Part shown: positions 23,513-34,503 of the stretch, piece by piece
Layout of the letters: each line of letters opens with the position of its first letter
Numbering within the stretch: the stretch's first letter is position 1
Assembly (NCBI GenBank): GCA_016946835.1
Contig: JACVTC010000275.1
Coordinates: forward strand, 1-64,000
Direction of reading: 5' to 3'
From: Neocallimastix lanati (nom. inval.)
Lineage: Eukaryota; Neocallimastigomycota; Neocallimastigomycetes; Neocallimastigales; Neocallimastigaceae
DNA: 64,000 nt
Translations under genes and position numbers: made by a program
The notes under the pieces: model-generated
The model's database searches: none
The model's input: only the letters and a program-made list of their open reading frames with translations
Told to the model about the DNA's origin: nothing

Positions 23513-24214
23513 ATGAAATTTATTGATTTATTATTATCATTAACTATTTCTACTTTATCTTTTGCTAATTCCATTAATTTTTTGAAATTAATCAAAAGAG
23601 ATGTAATTTACGATGAAGAAGCGTTCTTGAACAATTTAAGTGAGGAATGTAGGACAGAATACGAAATTTCTGAATATTATAATAAATGTTTGTCTGATAT
23701 AACCCTAGTTAATTATAAAAATTCTTTTTCAGATACAGAATCTGAAAAATGTAAAATATTTTTTAGTGATCCATTAAAATATTTTCCAAGTTGCCAAAAT
23801 ATTCCTGAATTTAAAGAAATTTTTCATCCCGCTATAAATAAAACTTATCAGCAAAGTAATAAAATATTCTGTCAAACAAATGAAGAAGGTGAATTATGTC
23901 CATATTCTTTGTCTATGATGACAAAAGGTGGCAGTATTAATGTTCTACTAGATCAATGTAAATCTAAAAAATGTACCGAATCATTACTCGAAATTTTTAA
24001 TAATATAAGTATTGACCAATTTACAGTTTTTGAAAATTCAACCTATACTACTGGAAATTTTAATTATAATGAGTTAAATTTAGTAAATCAATATATTTCA
24101 ATTTTAGAATCTAAAAAAAGTCAATATCTACATGTTACAAGTAATGCTAGTCATATTAATATCGATGCTTCTTTATTAATTTTTTTAGTTATATTATTAT
24201 TATTAATATTTTAA
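23513..24214 (+). CDS. Secreted Cys-containing protein, probable GPI anchor
   Basis: The 233-residue product has an N-terminal signal peptide (KFIDLLLSLTISTLSFA), a possible Lys-Arg processing site at about 27-29, eleven cysteines in the mature part and a hydrophobic C-terminus (ASLLIFLVILLLLIF) preceded by a small-residue stretch (TSNASH). This is the layout of a GPI-anchored wall or plasma-membrane protein. The paralogue at 47689-48414 shares the same landmarks: YDEEAFLNNLSEEC / YDEHTFMEGLSQEC, PLKYFPSCQNIPE / PLDYFPKCKDVPK, EEGELCPYSLS / EEGNLCPMALS. Conserved cysteines in both argue for a disulfide-bonded ectodomain. No known family was recognised. The start is the first ATG after an A/T-rich leader with AAAA before it. 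Confidence 0.8.
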   Translation: MKFIDLLLSLTISTLSFANSINFLKLIKRDVIYDEEAFLNNLSEECRTEYEISEYYNKCLSDITLVNYKNSFSDTESEKCKIFFSDPLKYFPSCQNIPEFKEIFHPAINKTYQQSNKIFCQTNEEGELCPYSLSMMTKGGSINVLLDQCKSKKCTESLLEIFNNISIDQFTVFENSTYTTGNFNYNELNLVNQYISILESKKSQYLHVTSNASHINIDASLLIFLVILLLLIF

Positions 24215-25271
24215 TATTAATAATTAAATATTCTAACAAATATATAAATAGAAAAGTAACATATCATTAAGTCACTTATAAAGCTTTATTAAAATTTATT
24301 ACAAACTATTTAATGACAAGAATTGATAAACAATTTAAATAATACTCTAATAAATATTATAAATAAGTTAAATTTAATAAAATATTTACATAAATATTTA
24401 AATAAACAAAAATATAAAATTAATAAAAGCAAAATTTTTAATATACAATCGCTAAACAAAGGAAACTTCAAATCTTTAGTATTAATATAAAATAAATATT
24501 TACTGAAATGATTCAATATTTTGTTAAAATAAATATAATTTATTTAGTATAGATTAAATTTAAATTTGCATTTCAAAGTTTAGTATTATATGTTTATCAA
24601 AGAATACATTTATAACTAATATAACACTTTTATAATTGCAAATACACAGCGGAGTTTTGATAACTAGAAAGCAAACTTTACTAAATATGTGTTGCTATTT
24701 TTTAATTAAATAATATAAATAAATTTAGATAATTACGATTTTAAATATTAATAACTCTGAATTATTCTTTATTCAATTATATATAATATAGTTTATATAA
24801 ATTTAAAAAGATCCTTTACTTATATAATAAACTATATAACATGAACAAGAAATTAAATAATTAAATTCAAAATAATAATAAATTTATATCTATAAATCAA
24901 TAAATATGAATTTATTTCCAAAAAAAAAAAAAAAAAATAACAATTAGATATATTAAAAGAAAAATAAATTATAATAAATATAAATATATCGTTATCGGCT
25001 TTTTTTTTTTTAAATTTAAATAGGTAAATTTTTTTAAAAGTAAAAATACTATATGTATCATTTAAAAAATATATAACATTCATATAATAAATAATAATAA
25101 ATTAGTTTGAGTATATAACTTTCTTTTGTAAAATTTAAAAACTCTGAGGTATTACATACTTTAGGATAAAAATTAATTTAAAATGAAAATTATGAAATTT
25201 ATCATTTAAAAATTTAAAAAAAAAAAAAATAAATATAAAAATAAAAATATTAAATAAAGTTATTAATAAAA
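24215..25271. other. A+T-rich spacer
   Basis: No credible gene. From about 25050 onward the sequence becomes similar to 49790-50026, the leader of the paralogous chitin-binding gene (shared GAGTATATAACT, CTCTGA, GTATTACATA). Confidence 0.6.
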
Positions 25272-25794
25272 ATGAACTTTTTAAAGTTTTTATTTTCATT
25301 TCTATTAGCTATTAATACTATTTATTGTATTAACTTACCATCTAATGCTGAAGGTAACTTTAATGAAGAATATAAAAATAAATTAACTAAAAAATCATAT
25401 TCGGATAGTGACTTTAATTCAAAAATTTTTGAGAACATGAGAAAAGAAATGGAAAATAATCCTATCTACGATGACATGAGAAAAGAAATGGAAAATAGCC
25501 CTATCTATGATGATATGAGAAAAGAAATGGAAAATAGCCCTATCTATGATGAAATGAGAAAAGAAATGGAAACCAATCCTATTTATGACGACATTAGAGA
25601 AAAAAACAAAAACTACTTCAAAAAAACAAAGTATGCCAACTATATTATCTAGTGATAAGTGTGGCTCTAAGAAGGATGGAATATATTTGTGTAAACGTAA
25701 TTATTGTTGTAGTAAATATGGATATTGTGGTAAACTAGTGCCTACTGTGATTCTGGATGCCAATCAAGATACGGTAAATGTTGGTAATTATTAG
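25272..25794 (+). pseudogene. Repeat-plus-chitin-binding (CBM18) secreted protein gene, two frameshifts
   Basis: The gene is the close paralogue of the intact one at 50027-50563. It starts with the same signal peptide (NFLKFLFSFLLAINTIYC) and LPSNAEGNF, then four copies of a 15-residue repeat (NPIYDDMRKEMEN). The first frame stops at 25652. A base is missing near 25600, after which the reading continues TKTTSKKQ...PTILSSDKCGSKKDG and the CBM18 core NYCCSKYGYCGK in another frame. A second missing base near 25734, where the intact copy has TAAATCCAGTGCC, destroys the last cysteines. The encoded product would lose its chitin-binding module. The 3' flank stays similar to the intact copy's to about 26040. 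Confidence 0.8.
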
Positions 25795-26790
25795 TTAAAA
25801 CTTACTATTAAGTTTATAATAAATTGGAATCTAAAAATTTCTATTAAGTTTATAATAAATTAGAATCTTTAAGTCAATAAATCTAACTATTAAATTGCTC
25901 TTAATTATGATTTTTAAAAATTAATATTATAATTATAAATAAATATTATTATACACATAATAATTAAATAATACATTTTTTTAAAAGTATAATATCGTTA
26001 ATATTTAATATTTAATAAAAATAATATATAATAAATATTGAAAAAAAAAATAATTACATTCAATTAATTATTTTTAATACTTATTTTTATTTTTTTTTTT
26101 TAACTCTATTTTATTTTATTCAACTTTGTCCCATGATTGCTTATAAAAAAATTAATTGATTGTCGATAAATATATATATATTATTTATTTTTAATTCCTG
26201 TAAGGACCACTCTTTATTCTTTTCAAAGTATGTGAATATTAAGGTAGCCATAATACCACGGTATTCTTTCGCATAGGCGGATATTGTTTCCGTTTGACTG
26301 CTTTATTGAAAAAATATTAATATAAAGTAATACATTTTTCTCTTTAAAATTTTTAAATCTTGAACTATAAAATTCAATCTAATATATTTTTATAATTTAT
26401 TTTTTTAAATATGATTTATATTTATTGTACTATTTATTTTTATAATTTATTTTTTTAAATATGATTTATATTTATTGTACTATTTATTTTTATATTATAA
26501 AATATATAGTTATATGTATAAAATTTAATAAATTTTAAAATAATTTTTTTCTTCTTTTTTAATAAATAATAATTATTATAATCATGATAATATAAACTAT
26601 AATATATTATTAAATGTTTAATTTACATATTTATTTTTTTTTTTTTTTAATTTTGATAATTTTTTAATATTTTTTATTTTTTTTAAAAAAAAAAGATAAT
26701 TATAAGAAAATATTTTATGAATATATGTATATTAAAATTATATTTTTAAAAAAAATTAAAAATAAAATAAAATATTATTAAAATAAATAT
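25795..26790. other. Spacer with a conserved coding-like relic and a 50 bp tandem repeat
   Basis: Minus-strand DNA at about 26110-26300 reads ETISAYAKEYRGIMATLIFT, then YFEKNKEW, INNIYIF and SWDKVE. This matches the 77-codon frame at 53527-53760 downstream of the other capping-enzyme copy. A 50-base unit (TTTTTTAAATATGATTTATA and following) is repeated in tandem at about 26386-26490 and is single in the other copy. The rest is A/T-rich. DNA similarity to the second copy extends from about 26080 into the capping gene. Confidence 0.6.
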
Positions 26791-27660
26791 TTATAATACG
26801 TTAATATTTGAAAATTCAATAACCTTTATATTTGAAGTATATGAATTTTGGGACTTATCAAGAAATGGAAAAAGATCAATATTATATTCATTTAAAAGTT
26901 TAAATCCATACTTCCCAAATATTTCTTTAACTCGTATACTATTAATAGCGTATTCATTATGATTAATGACATAAGAATCTGTAATATTGATATACATAAT
27001 ATTATCACATTCTGAATGAGCATATCTAAGTGAACTTAATAAATAAATGTATGAAGTCCTATCTATTATATCATTAAATTGGTTAATTTCTGTTTGGATA
27101 CATTGTTTATAAGTGATGGAGGATGAATCAATATCTTCTGAAAATAAATTGTAATCAAAAAATATTAAGCAAAAAATTCCATTTATATTTTTAGATATAT
27201 TACCGAGCATCCCAGAAATATTAGTGTAGGTGAAATCATTTAGAGCGAAAAAGCAAGTAGCAACATCATAAATATCTTTTAATTTTACATTCTGGATAGT
27301 ATTTTGAAGTATTGAGATACGATTACGAATTTCAGATTTAGAAATACGTTCTTTCAAAACTTTTATTTTTTCATGGTCAGGTTCGACACAAACAATTTTG
27401 CGGAAATTTTTCCACTTGTGAAGATCACCACCATTTCCTGTTCCTATATCTAATAGATTACCTTTGTATTTATGAAGAATATTTTGCTTAATGATATTGT
27501 GATATTTACGCATTAAAACAGTTGAAGAAGGTGGAAATATTTCAAGATTTACTTTTTGGTAGGAAGTAATTAGTATATTATTAAAGGTGTTTATGCTATT
27601 AGAAGTATATTTGTCTTTCCGCTCTTTAACGAATGAATTGTTGTCTAAATTAATTTCCAC
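26791..27660 (-). pseudogene. NCLDV capping enzyme copy A: cap N7-methyltransferase piece
   Basis: The 289-codon frame is the C-terminal methyltransferase domain of a viral capping enzyme, nearly identical to residues ~660-948 of the intact copy at 54125-56971. It shows the S-adenosylmethionine-binding motif LLDIGTGNGGDLHKW, the acidic VCVEPD and the CFFALNDF segment typical of Abd1-like cap guanine-N7 methyltransferases. In the intact copy this domain is the third of three; here it is cut off from the guanylyltransferase piece by a substitution that makes a TAA (near 27860) and at least one missing base near 27720. The open methyltransferase frame could still be a product if translated from its own start, but it more likely reflects recent duplication. 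The copy is a remnant of an endogenous giant-virus gene. Confidence 0.82.
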
Positions 27661-27859
27661 AATGAATGGGACTTTTTTTTCTCTGACAAAATGATAAGTA
27701 ACAACACGTATTTTAGTTGTACATCATTAATCATTTCTACTTGTTTACGATAATAATAACAATAAAATTTATTATCAGTTATTTCTGTACTAGTTTTATT
27801 ATTATTATTTTATTATTATTTCTATTATTATTTTTATAATTTGGAAGATCTTTCATATT

Positions 27860-30310
27860 TTATGTTAAATAAAATTTTTTATGTTTATGATGGTGTAGGC
27901 ACACTTCTTTATATTCCGAAAATGGTAAATTTACTGTTGATTTTTTAATTAAATGATCTCGAGCATAAAAGTATCTTCCATTAAATCGTAGATCTACTGT
28001 ATTTCTAGTTTTAATTTTATAAACTTTTATATTGTCGTAATAGGATGATTGTCCATTTGTAATAATGATACCGTCATTTGGTATAGATGGATTGTCAAAT
28101 TTATTAAACGAAATTATGAAATTTTGTAAATCGGAAAAAGTGGAACATTTAGTAATATTTTTTTTAATTATTTTGTTATTGAAATCTTCAAAGTTAATAG
28201 CGTTCAGAATATTTATTCTATCAGAATAAGATTTATGTCTCAAATCTTCATTATTATAATAAATTAAGTCAAACGGAATGAATATATTATCGAGGTATTC
28301 ACAATCTAATACCATATGATTATCGGCCTTTGTTTGACAAATATATTCTACATGAAAGTTTTCTGAAATACTAAACATTAAATTATTTATTATGATTATC
28401 AATCCTTCGGAATAGGAACTTTTAATATAACAAACTGGTAAAATAGCTTGAACTCCAACCGACATCAATATTTGAATAACATTATCCACATTTCCTTTAG
28501 ATCCACTGTTAATGATATTAGTTAAATTATTATCGATGGATTCCACTAATTCTGTAAGGTTACAATATTTGCGAAAAACTTGATTCTTAAACTCGTTGTA
28601 ATTTTCAAATTTATTTTGATTTTCTATTAATGAGTCAAGATTTAGTACAGGTATAGGATCCATTTTATTTAAGATACTATCGGTTATGGGAAGATATGAT
28701 TCTCTTAATTTATCATTTACCATACAATCAGCAATAGAAATAGTGATAACATGAGTAAGATTATATACATGAACCATGCGTTGAACATCCCACATAAATT
28801 TTAAATAGAATTCATTACCGTAATTTGAAATAGCATTAAGTAAAATAGTTTGATTTTTATCACTGATAACACCTAGTAATATTCCTTTATCTACGATCAG
28901 ATTACCTTCATGATCATGTAAAGTAAGCGTTCTAGGAAGTAATAAAGATAACAGGTGAGCATAAGGGATATCTGTACTATTCATACGCGATTTGTAGTAT
29001 TTACAAAATTTTTTCCAATCATTATCGGGAATGCCCAATTTATCGAGCATTCTTTTAACAATATCAATATCAATAATTTCTTTATTACGTGTCATATTAT
29101 AAATTCCGGTTAAAGTATCTTGTATAAATTTGATCATAATAGAAGCATTTTTAAATGACCGGATATTATTTGCAATATTTAATTTTGTGGCCAACTCTTC
29201 TTTAGCTTCTTCACCTGGTAACCAAAAAATGTTCATTTCATCACCGTCAAAATCCGCTTGAAAGACATTAGCAATAAGTGGATTGATCTGAATGGTTCGA
29301 CAGTTACTTGGACGAGAATGAACGGCTAAGATTGAAGTAGTTTGAAGTGTAGGTTGTCTATTGATGATAACAAAGTCATTGGTTTTATACCCATAGGGAA
29401 TTAAGGAATCAGTAAAGACTTTAGGAATTAATACTACATCTAAAGGGATATCAATATTTGGCACGATAACACTTCGAAGACAAAAATTTTGACGCTTAGC
29501 TAAACACATACTTCGGAAAATACCATTTTTTCCTGATAACATCTGTTTAATATAATTTCTATTAGCATCCTCAACCGAATCGTTTTTACTACGAATACCT
29601 AAAATTTTCTTGTATAAATTATACGCACGTACAATATAGACAGACTTAATTAAATTTCCATTGTGATATTGGTAGTTGAGATCTAATACACGTTGATATA
29701 ATGTTGTTACGTTATTATGAATCGTAGTGCTGCTAGAATCTAGAATAGATGGTCTCATATTGATTGGTAAAACTGGAATATTTTTTATAAACACATTAAG
29801 TAAATGATTTTGTAGCTCTGGATTTTTTGAAAAATTTGCAGAACGAATTTCTTCGTACATTTGCTCGATAGATAATGTTTCCCTACCAAAAGTGAAAGAA
29901 TATTCTGAAATATTCTTTGACTCTTTTTCAAAATTTTTGAAATACTTGGATTTATTGGATGTGACTTCCTCCGATTTAACTTTATGATATGAAAATGTTG
30001 TAGCAACTACACGTTTTTCGCAACAAGGGTTATTAGTGGAATGTAAAGGATCATATTTTTTACAAATTGGACAAATATGACTTATTTCTTTACATAATAT
30101 GTTTACAAATACAGGATGAACAATTCTGTAATAAAGTGGTATTCTTCCCGTGTGTCCTGGACAATCTATCATTGATTTACATTGTTTACATGGTAATTGA
30201 GGATTGAGAGTAAATGATGTTGTATTATCTGTTAATTCATTCTTATTTTTAATAAGGATCGTTTCCTTTTCAAATTCTTCATCTGTATATAAATTAAACT
30301 TTAAATACAT
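27860..30310 (-). CDS. Chimera: N-terminal viral RPB1 fused to part of the capping enzyme
   Basis: An uninterrupted 816-codon frame made of two genes. Residues 1-635 are the N-terminal part of a DNA-directed RNA polymerase largest subunit: zinc-binding CKQCKSMIDCPGHTGR (about 40-56), FVIINRQPTLQ and the Mg-binding catalytic FQADFDGDEMN (about 348-358), then SGSKGNVDN near the end. At residue 636 (position 28404) it switches in frame to the guanylyltransferase domain of the capping enzyme (LIIIINNLMFSISENF) and follows it to YKEVCL. The switch falls just after where the catalytic KTDG of the intact copy would lie, so the nucleotidyl-transferase lacks its active lysine. More than half of RPB1 is missing, so it cannot act as a complete polymerase subunit. 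The frame ends at a new TAA. Whether it is expressed is unknown. Confidence 0.88.
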   Translation of the reverse strand: MYLKFNLYTDEEFEKETILIKNKNELTDNTTSFTLNPQLPCKQCKSMIDCPGHTGRIPLYYRIVHPVFVNILCKEISHICPICKKYDPLHSTNNPCCEKRVVATTFSYHKVKSEEVTSNKSKYFKNFEKESKNISEYSFTFGRETLSIEQMYEEIRSANFSKNPELQNHLLNVFIKNIPVLPINMRPSILDSSSTTIHNNVTTLYQRVLDLNYQYHNGNLIKSVYIVRAYNLYKKILGIRSKNDSVEDANRNYIKQMLSGKNGIFRSMCLAKRQNFCLRSVIVPNIDIPLDVVLIPKVFTDSLIPYGYKTNDFVIINRQPTLQTTSILAVHSRPSNCRTIQINPLIANVFQADFDGDEMNIFWLPGEEAKEELATKLNIANNIRSFKNASIMIKFIQDTLTGIYNMTRNKEIIDIDIVKRMLDKLGIPDNDWKKFCKYYKSRMNSTDIPYAHLLSLLLPRTLTLHDHEGNLIVDKGILLGVISDKNQTILLNAISNYGNEFYLKFMWDVQRMVHVYNLTHVITISIADCMVNDKLRESYLPITDSILNKMDPIPVLNLDSLIENQNKFENYNEFKNQVFRKYCNLTELVESIDNNLTNIINSGSKGNVDNVIQILMSVGVQAILPVCYIKSSYSEGLIIIINNLMFSISENFHVEYICQTKADNHMVLDCEYLDNIFIPFDLIYYNNEDLRHKSYSDRINILNAINFEDFNNKIIKKNITKCSTFSDLQNFIISFNKFDNPSIPNDGIIITNGQSSYYDNIKVYKIKTRNTVDLRFNGRYFYARDHLIKKSTVNLPFSEYKEVCLHHHKHKKFYLT

Positions 30311-31320
30311 GATTAAAATTAAATGTTATATAAAAATAAATTATTATATTGATACATAAATTTATATATTATTATATGCAATAATAAGAATCATTTGAAC
30401 GTATATTAACAAACTTAAAATTAGTAATACAGGTTAGAAATTAAATTAAAATATATATTTTTAATAATAGGCTAATAATATATAGAAAATATATATGGAA
30501 ACTTTAATAATTCTAGATTAATAATATATATTTAATAATGCATTACAGTCCAATGTTTTAGTGTGAATATAAAATAAAATAAAATATTTAAATTAATGTA
30601 ATATTATATATTATTATTTATATTATTATTAAAATAAATTTTTTTCTAAATAATTATTATTTAAATAATATATATTGAATTAATTTTATTTATTTATTTT
30701 TTTTTTATTTTAATAAAAATATTAAATAGTCTTTTAATAATTAATTTTTCTTTAACTCATTTATAACAATATAAATGTTTACCCAATTTGAAAAATATTA
30801 TAATTATTTAATGTATTATGTTTTTTAAAAAAAAAAATTGTATATAAAAATATATATATATTGAGAGTATATCTTAACAAATTCAAAAAAACTAAAATTA
30901 TTTGATTATATATTGTGTAACTATTAAATAAATTTATAGCAATAAATTAAATTTTTTTTTGTTTAAAGAAAAATAAATTTATGATCCATAATATAAATTA
31001 TTATTTGACTTATTCATGCCTAAAAAAAAAAAATTAAATTTTAAATCAATATAATAAATATTATATTAAAAAAATTTAATTTAGATTTTTTAGAGAATAA
31101 ATATCTTTAAGAAAAAAGTTTTTTTATTTTAAAAATTATTATTAATATTATTTAATTTATTTTTTATTTTAAAATAAAAATATTAATTACAAATAAATAA
31201 ATTTTTCTATTTTAAAAAAAAAAACAAGAATTTAAATTTTTAAAAAAATCTTTTACTATTTTAGCATTTAATATTAATTTTGTTTTATTCAAATTTTTTT
31301 TAAAAATTATCAATTTCTTT

Positions 31321-31357
<37 letters not shown>

Positions 31358-31736
31358 TATTTCATTTTTATAATTTATTTTTACTTATTTTATTGATTTA
31401 TTTATTTATTACTTTTTTTGACTTTTATAAAATTATTTTTATAAATTTATTAGGTAATAGTCCAAAAATACTCTATCTAAAATATCTATGGAATCTATTG
31501 TTATAATTATAATTTATATTGAATAAATTATAATTTTTTTTTTTATTTTATCTTTTATTTTTTATTATACTGTTTTAATTTTTTATTTAATATAATTTTT
31601 TTTTGTATTATATTTAATTTTTATTTTTTATTACTTTTAATAGATAGAATTATATTTATTTTTTATATAATAGATCATTTTTGTGAAACTTTAATAAGTA
31701 AAGATTTAAAATTTATATATCAAACTAATTAAATTT
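30311..31736. other. A+T-rich spacer
   Basis: About 1.4 kb without a gene, including a T-run at about 31325-31352 and many poly-A/T blocks. No sign of the missing RPB1 C-terminal coding region is seen here. Confidence 0.65.
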
Positions 31737-32199
31737 TTATTTGCATAAACCATACTTTGGTTGGCATCCCTTTTTACAATGATCACTGGATGTACCGCAA
31801 TAACCCCATTTACTGCAGCATTTATTACCTTTACACCTACCATATTGTTCACCACATCTATCGTCAGAGCCGTAGCATAATCCAAATTTACTTTGACATT
31901 TTGATCCACAATGAGCATCCGAAATGTCACAATAGCCAAATTGACTACAACATTGTTTATCATTAAGACATTTTCCATAATCAGTGCCACAACGACCGCC
32001 ATCATTACATCTACCATAACTGGCTTGACATCCAGTACCACAATGGTCTATCGAAGTTCCACAATAACCATATTTACTACAACATTCACCTTTAGAACAT
32101 GATTTATTATTAAAATCTTTTCCGCAACGATACTTAGTATCTATAGTAGGGGATGGAGATTTTGTAGTAGTAGTAATATTAATAGTAGTAGTAGTAGTT

Positions 32200-32238
<39 letters not shown>

Positions 32239-33185
32239 AACTTTTTGGCAGGGTTTGAATTTAGCATCATCCAAATCTGATCTTCATTAATTTCATCATC
32301 ACAATCATAAAGTTTTACCTTATTTCTTATTTTTGATGCAACTTTGATAGAAGAATTGATAGAATTTCCAAGACATAAACTTTCGGATAATTTACTAGTG
32401 ATAGTTCCATCATTTCTACGATAACGCAAAATAGCATTTGTATCACACTCACCCATCATTATTTTAGAATTATCATTATTAGAAACTCTTAAACATAAAT
32501 CCAAATTACTTTTTGATTTGAAGAAAGTTCCCCCTTTAGTACTTACAACATACCATTGATAGTTATCTGTATTATCGCATTTTTCATAAGTTGGAATTTC
32601 ATCTTCATAATCAGGAGCATATAAACATTTCTCAGTATATTCATTGTATATCCACATTGGTTTAGATGTTGGAGTAGGATTTATTGTTGTAGTAGTAGTA
32701 GTCGTGGTTGTGGTATTAATTTTTTTTGTAGGTTTTTTATATGATATTTCCCAAAATATTTTTTTGTTATGTCTATCACATTTAGTTAACCTTAAAAATT
32801 CTTCATCACTTAAATCATCAATAGCACTTACGCACATATTATCACTTTTGATAAATTTTGATACTTCATCATATTTCATTATAGCATTTTCGTCACACTT
32901 TGCTAATTTGATTTGATCGTCAACATAGGATATACAAAATTCTTTATCAGTAGCAGACATGAAATAAATGCCATCATCATCTTCACCAATATACCACTTA
33001 TTGTCAATACTATTATTACAATAATCGTACGTTATTGGTTCATCTGAATAACCTGAAGCATATAAACAGCTATTTAAATATTCATTGTATATCCAGACAG
33101 ACGCTTTATTATTGCTTTTTAATTCTTGAGGTAAAGCAATAATTTTATTTAAGACAATTCCGATAATAAATATTCCTAAAATCAT
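31737..33185 (-). CDS. Secreted ricin-type lectin / triple CBM18 chitin-binding protein
   Basis: A 482-residue exported protein. A signal peptide (LGIFIIGIVLNKIIA) is followed by a ricin-type trefoil-like domain (WIYNEYLNSCLYASGYSDEP...FCISYVDDQIKLAKCDENA), a Thr linker, a second such domain (WIYNEYTEKCLYAPDYED...LCLRVSNNDNSKIMMGECD), another Thr/Ser linker coded by GTA/GTT repeats, and three hevein-type chitin-binding modules with the CCSxxGYCG signature (CCSKYGYCG, CCSQFGYCD, CCSKWGYCG). The modules probably bind chitin or related glycans at the fungal wall or substrate. The first domain strongly resembles the C-terminus of the lectin protein at 34504-39963, so a domain has been shared between neighbours. 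This architecture supports an anaerobic-fungus-like host. The lectin fold has no toxin A-chain here. Confidence 0.85.
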
Positions 33186-34503
33186 TTAAATAATAATTTT
33201 GTTTTTTTAAATTTATAATTTTAAAAATCATTTTATAAGCACAATCAAATATTAGATTTTTTATTGAAAACAGAATAGTAGATTTTATTCATTATAAAAA
33301 TTTTTTATTAGTTAAAATTTAAATAGTATTTTTCTACTATGTGAGATACGCTTTTAATGTATTAATTATATTATGTAAGCCATATAAAATAATATAATAA
33401 TATATAATTTATATAAAATTTAATATTCTTGATTTTTTATCATAATATAAAGTTGAACATAATATTAAAAGTAATTATATTAATTATTTTTTGTTTTATT
33501 ATTTTTTTTTTTTTATTTTATTTATAGTATTAATATTAATATTTGATATTTTTTATGTAGAGTTACACAAACGTCAAAACAATTAAGTTTTTGAAATTTA
33601 ATTAAAATAAAGATATTTCATTTAAATTACTGGTAAATATTGTTGTAGTCAATATATAAAATTTAAATAAAACTAAATAAAAAAATAATAAAAAAATAAT
33701 AAATTAAAAAAAAAAAAAAAAAATTAGAATTCCAATAAAAACTTATTCAATACATTTTATCAAGTTTTAAAAAAATATCTTTTTTTTTTATATATAGATA
33801 TTTCTTTAATTTTTAACTTCCATTTATATAAATATTATATATATTAAGTATATAGTATAATATTAACATGTAATAGATTTTATTTCTTATTTATTAAATT
33901 TTTTTTTTATTATAATTGTGTTTTAGTAACTTTTTTTTTTTTTTTTTTGTTAGTTTAAAAATTATTTTTTTTTATTTTTTTAATATCTTTTTATTTTTTA
34001 AAGATGATTTTTTTTTTTTTTTTTTTTTTTTTTATTTAAAAACACTAAATCAAACAAGATTAATAATATTAAAATAAAAATAATAAAATTAATATTTATT
34101 CTGGAATTGAAATGATTGATATTTCATTTATTAAAGTTAAATTCTAGAAGTTTAAAACACTATCTATTTGTTTATTTTTATATTTTTATATTTTTATATT
34201 TATATATATTTTTATTTATCGTTTAATTATTATTTATTATTTTTTATAATATTATAAATATATATATTTTTTTATATATTTTTATTTTTTTCATAATTTT
34301 ATATTTTTATTTTTTAATATTTTTATATTTTAATAATTTTATTTCGTATTTTCTAAATTTTTATTATTTTTATTATTTTTTGAACTACTATTTTTATTAT
34401 TAAATATTCATTTTTATTTTTGTAATATATATTATACGATATTTGTATAACATTATTTATTTTTATGGCAATAAAAACAACTAAATATATTAATAATATT
34501 CCA
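33186..34503. other. A+T-rich spacer
   Basis: Poly-T and poly-A runs (near 33710-33722, 33930-33950 and 34010-34034) and TA-rich sequence. No gene seen. It separates two convergent-type lectin genes that are both on the minus strand. Confidence 0.6.

Noticed and set aside
24853-25083. 76-codon minus-strand frame and its neighbour at 24310-24516
   Set aside because: Composition of random A/T DNA with poly-Phe and poly-Lys from homopolymers.
31737-33185. Ribosome-inactivating toxin because of the ricin-type domains
   Set aside because: Only the sugar-binding trefoil-like module is present; no catalytic A-chain-like domain is seen.
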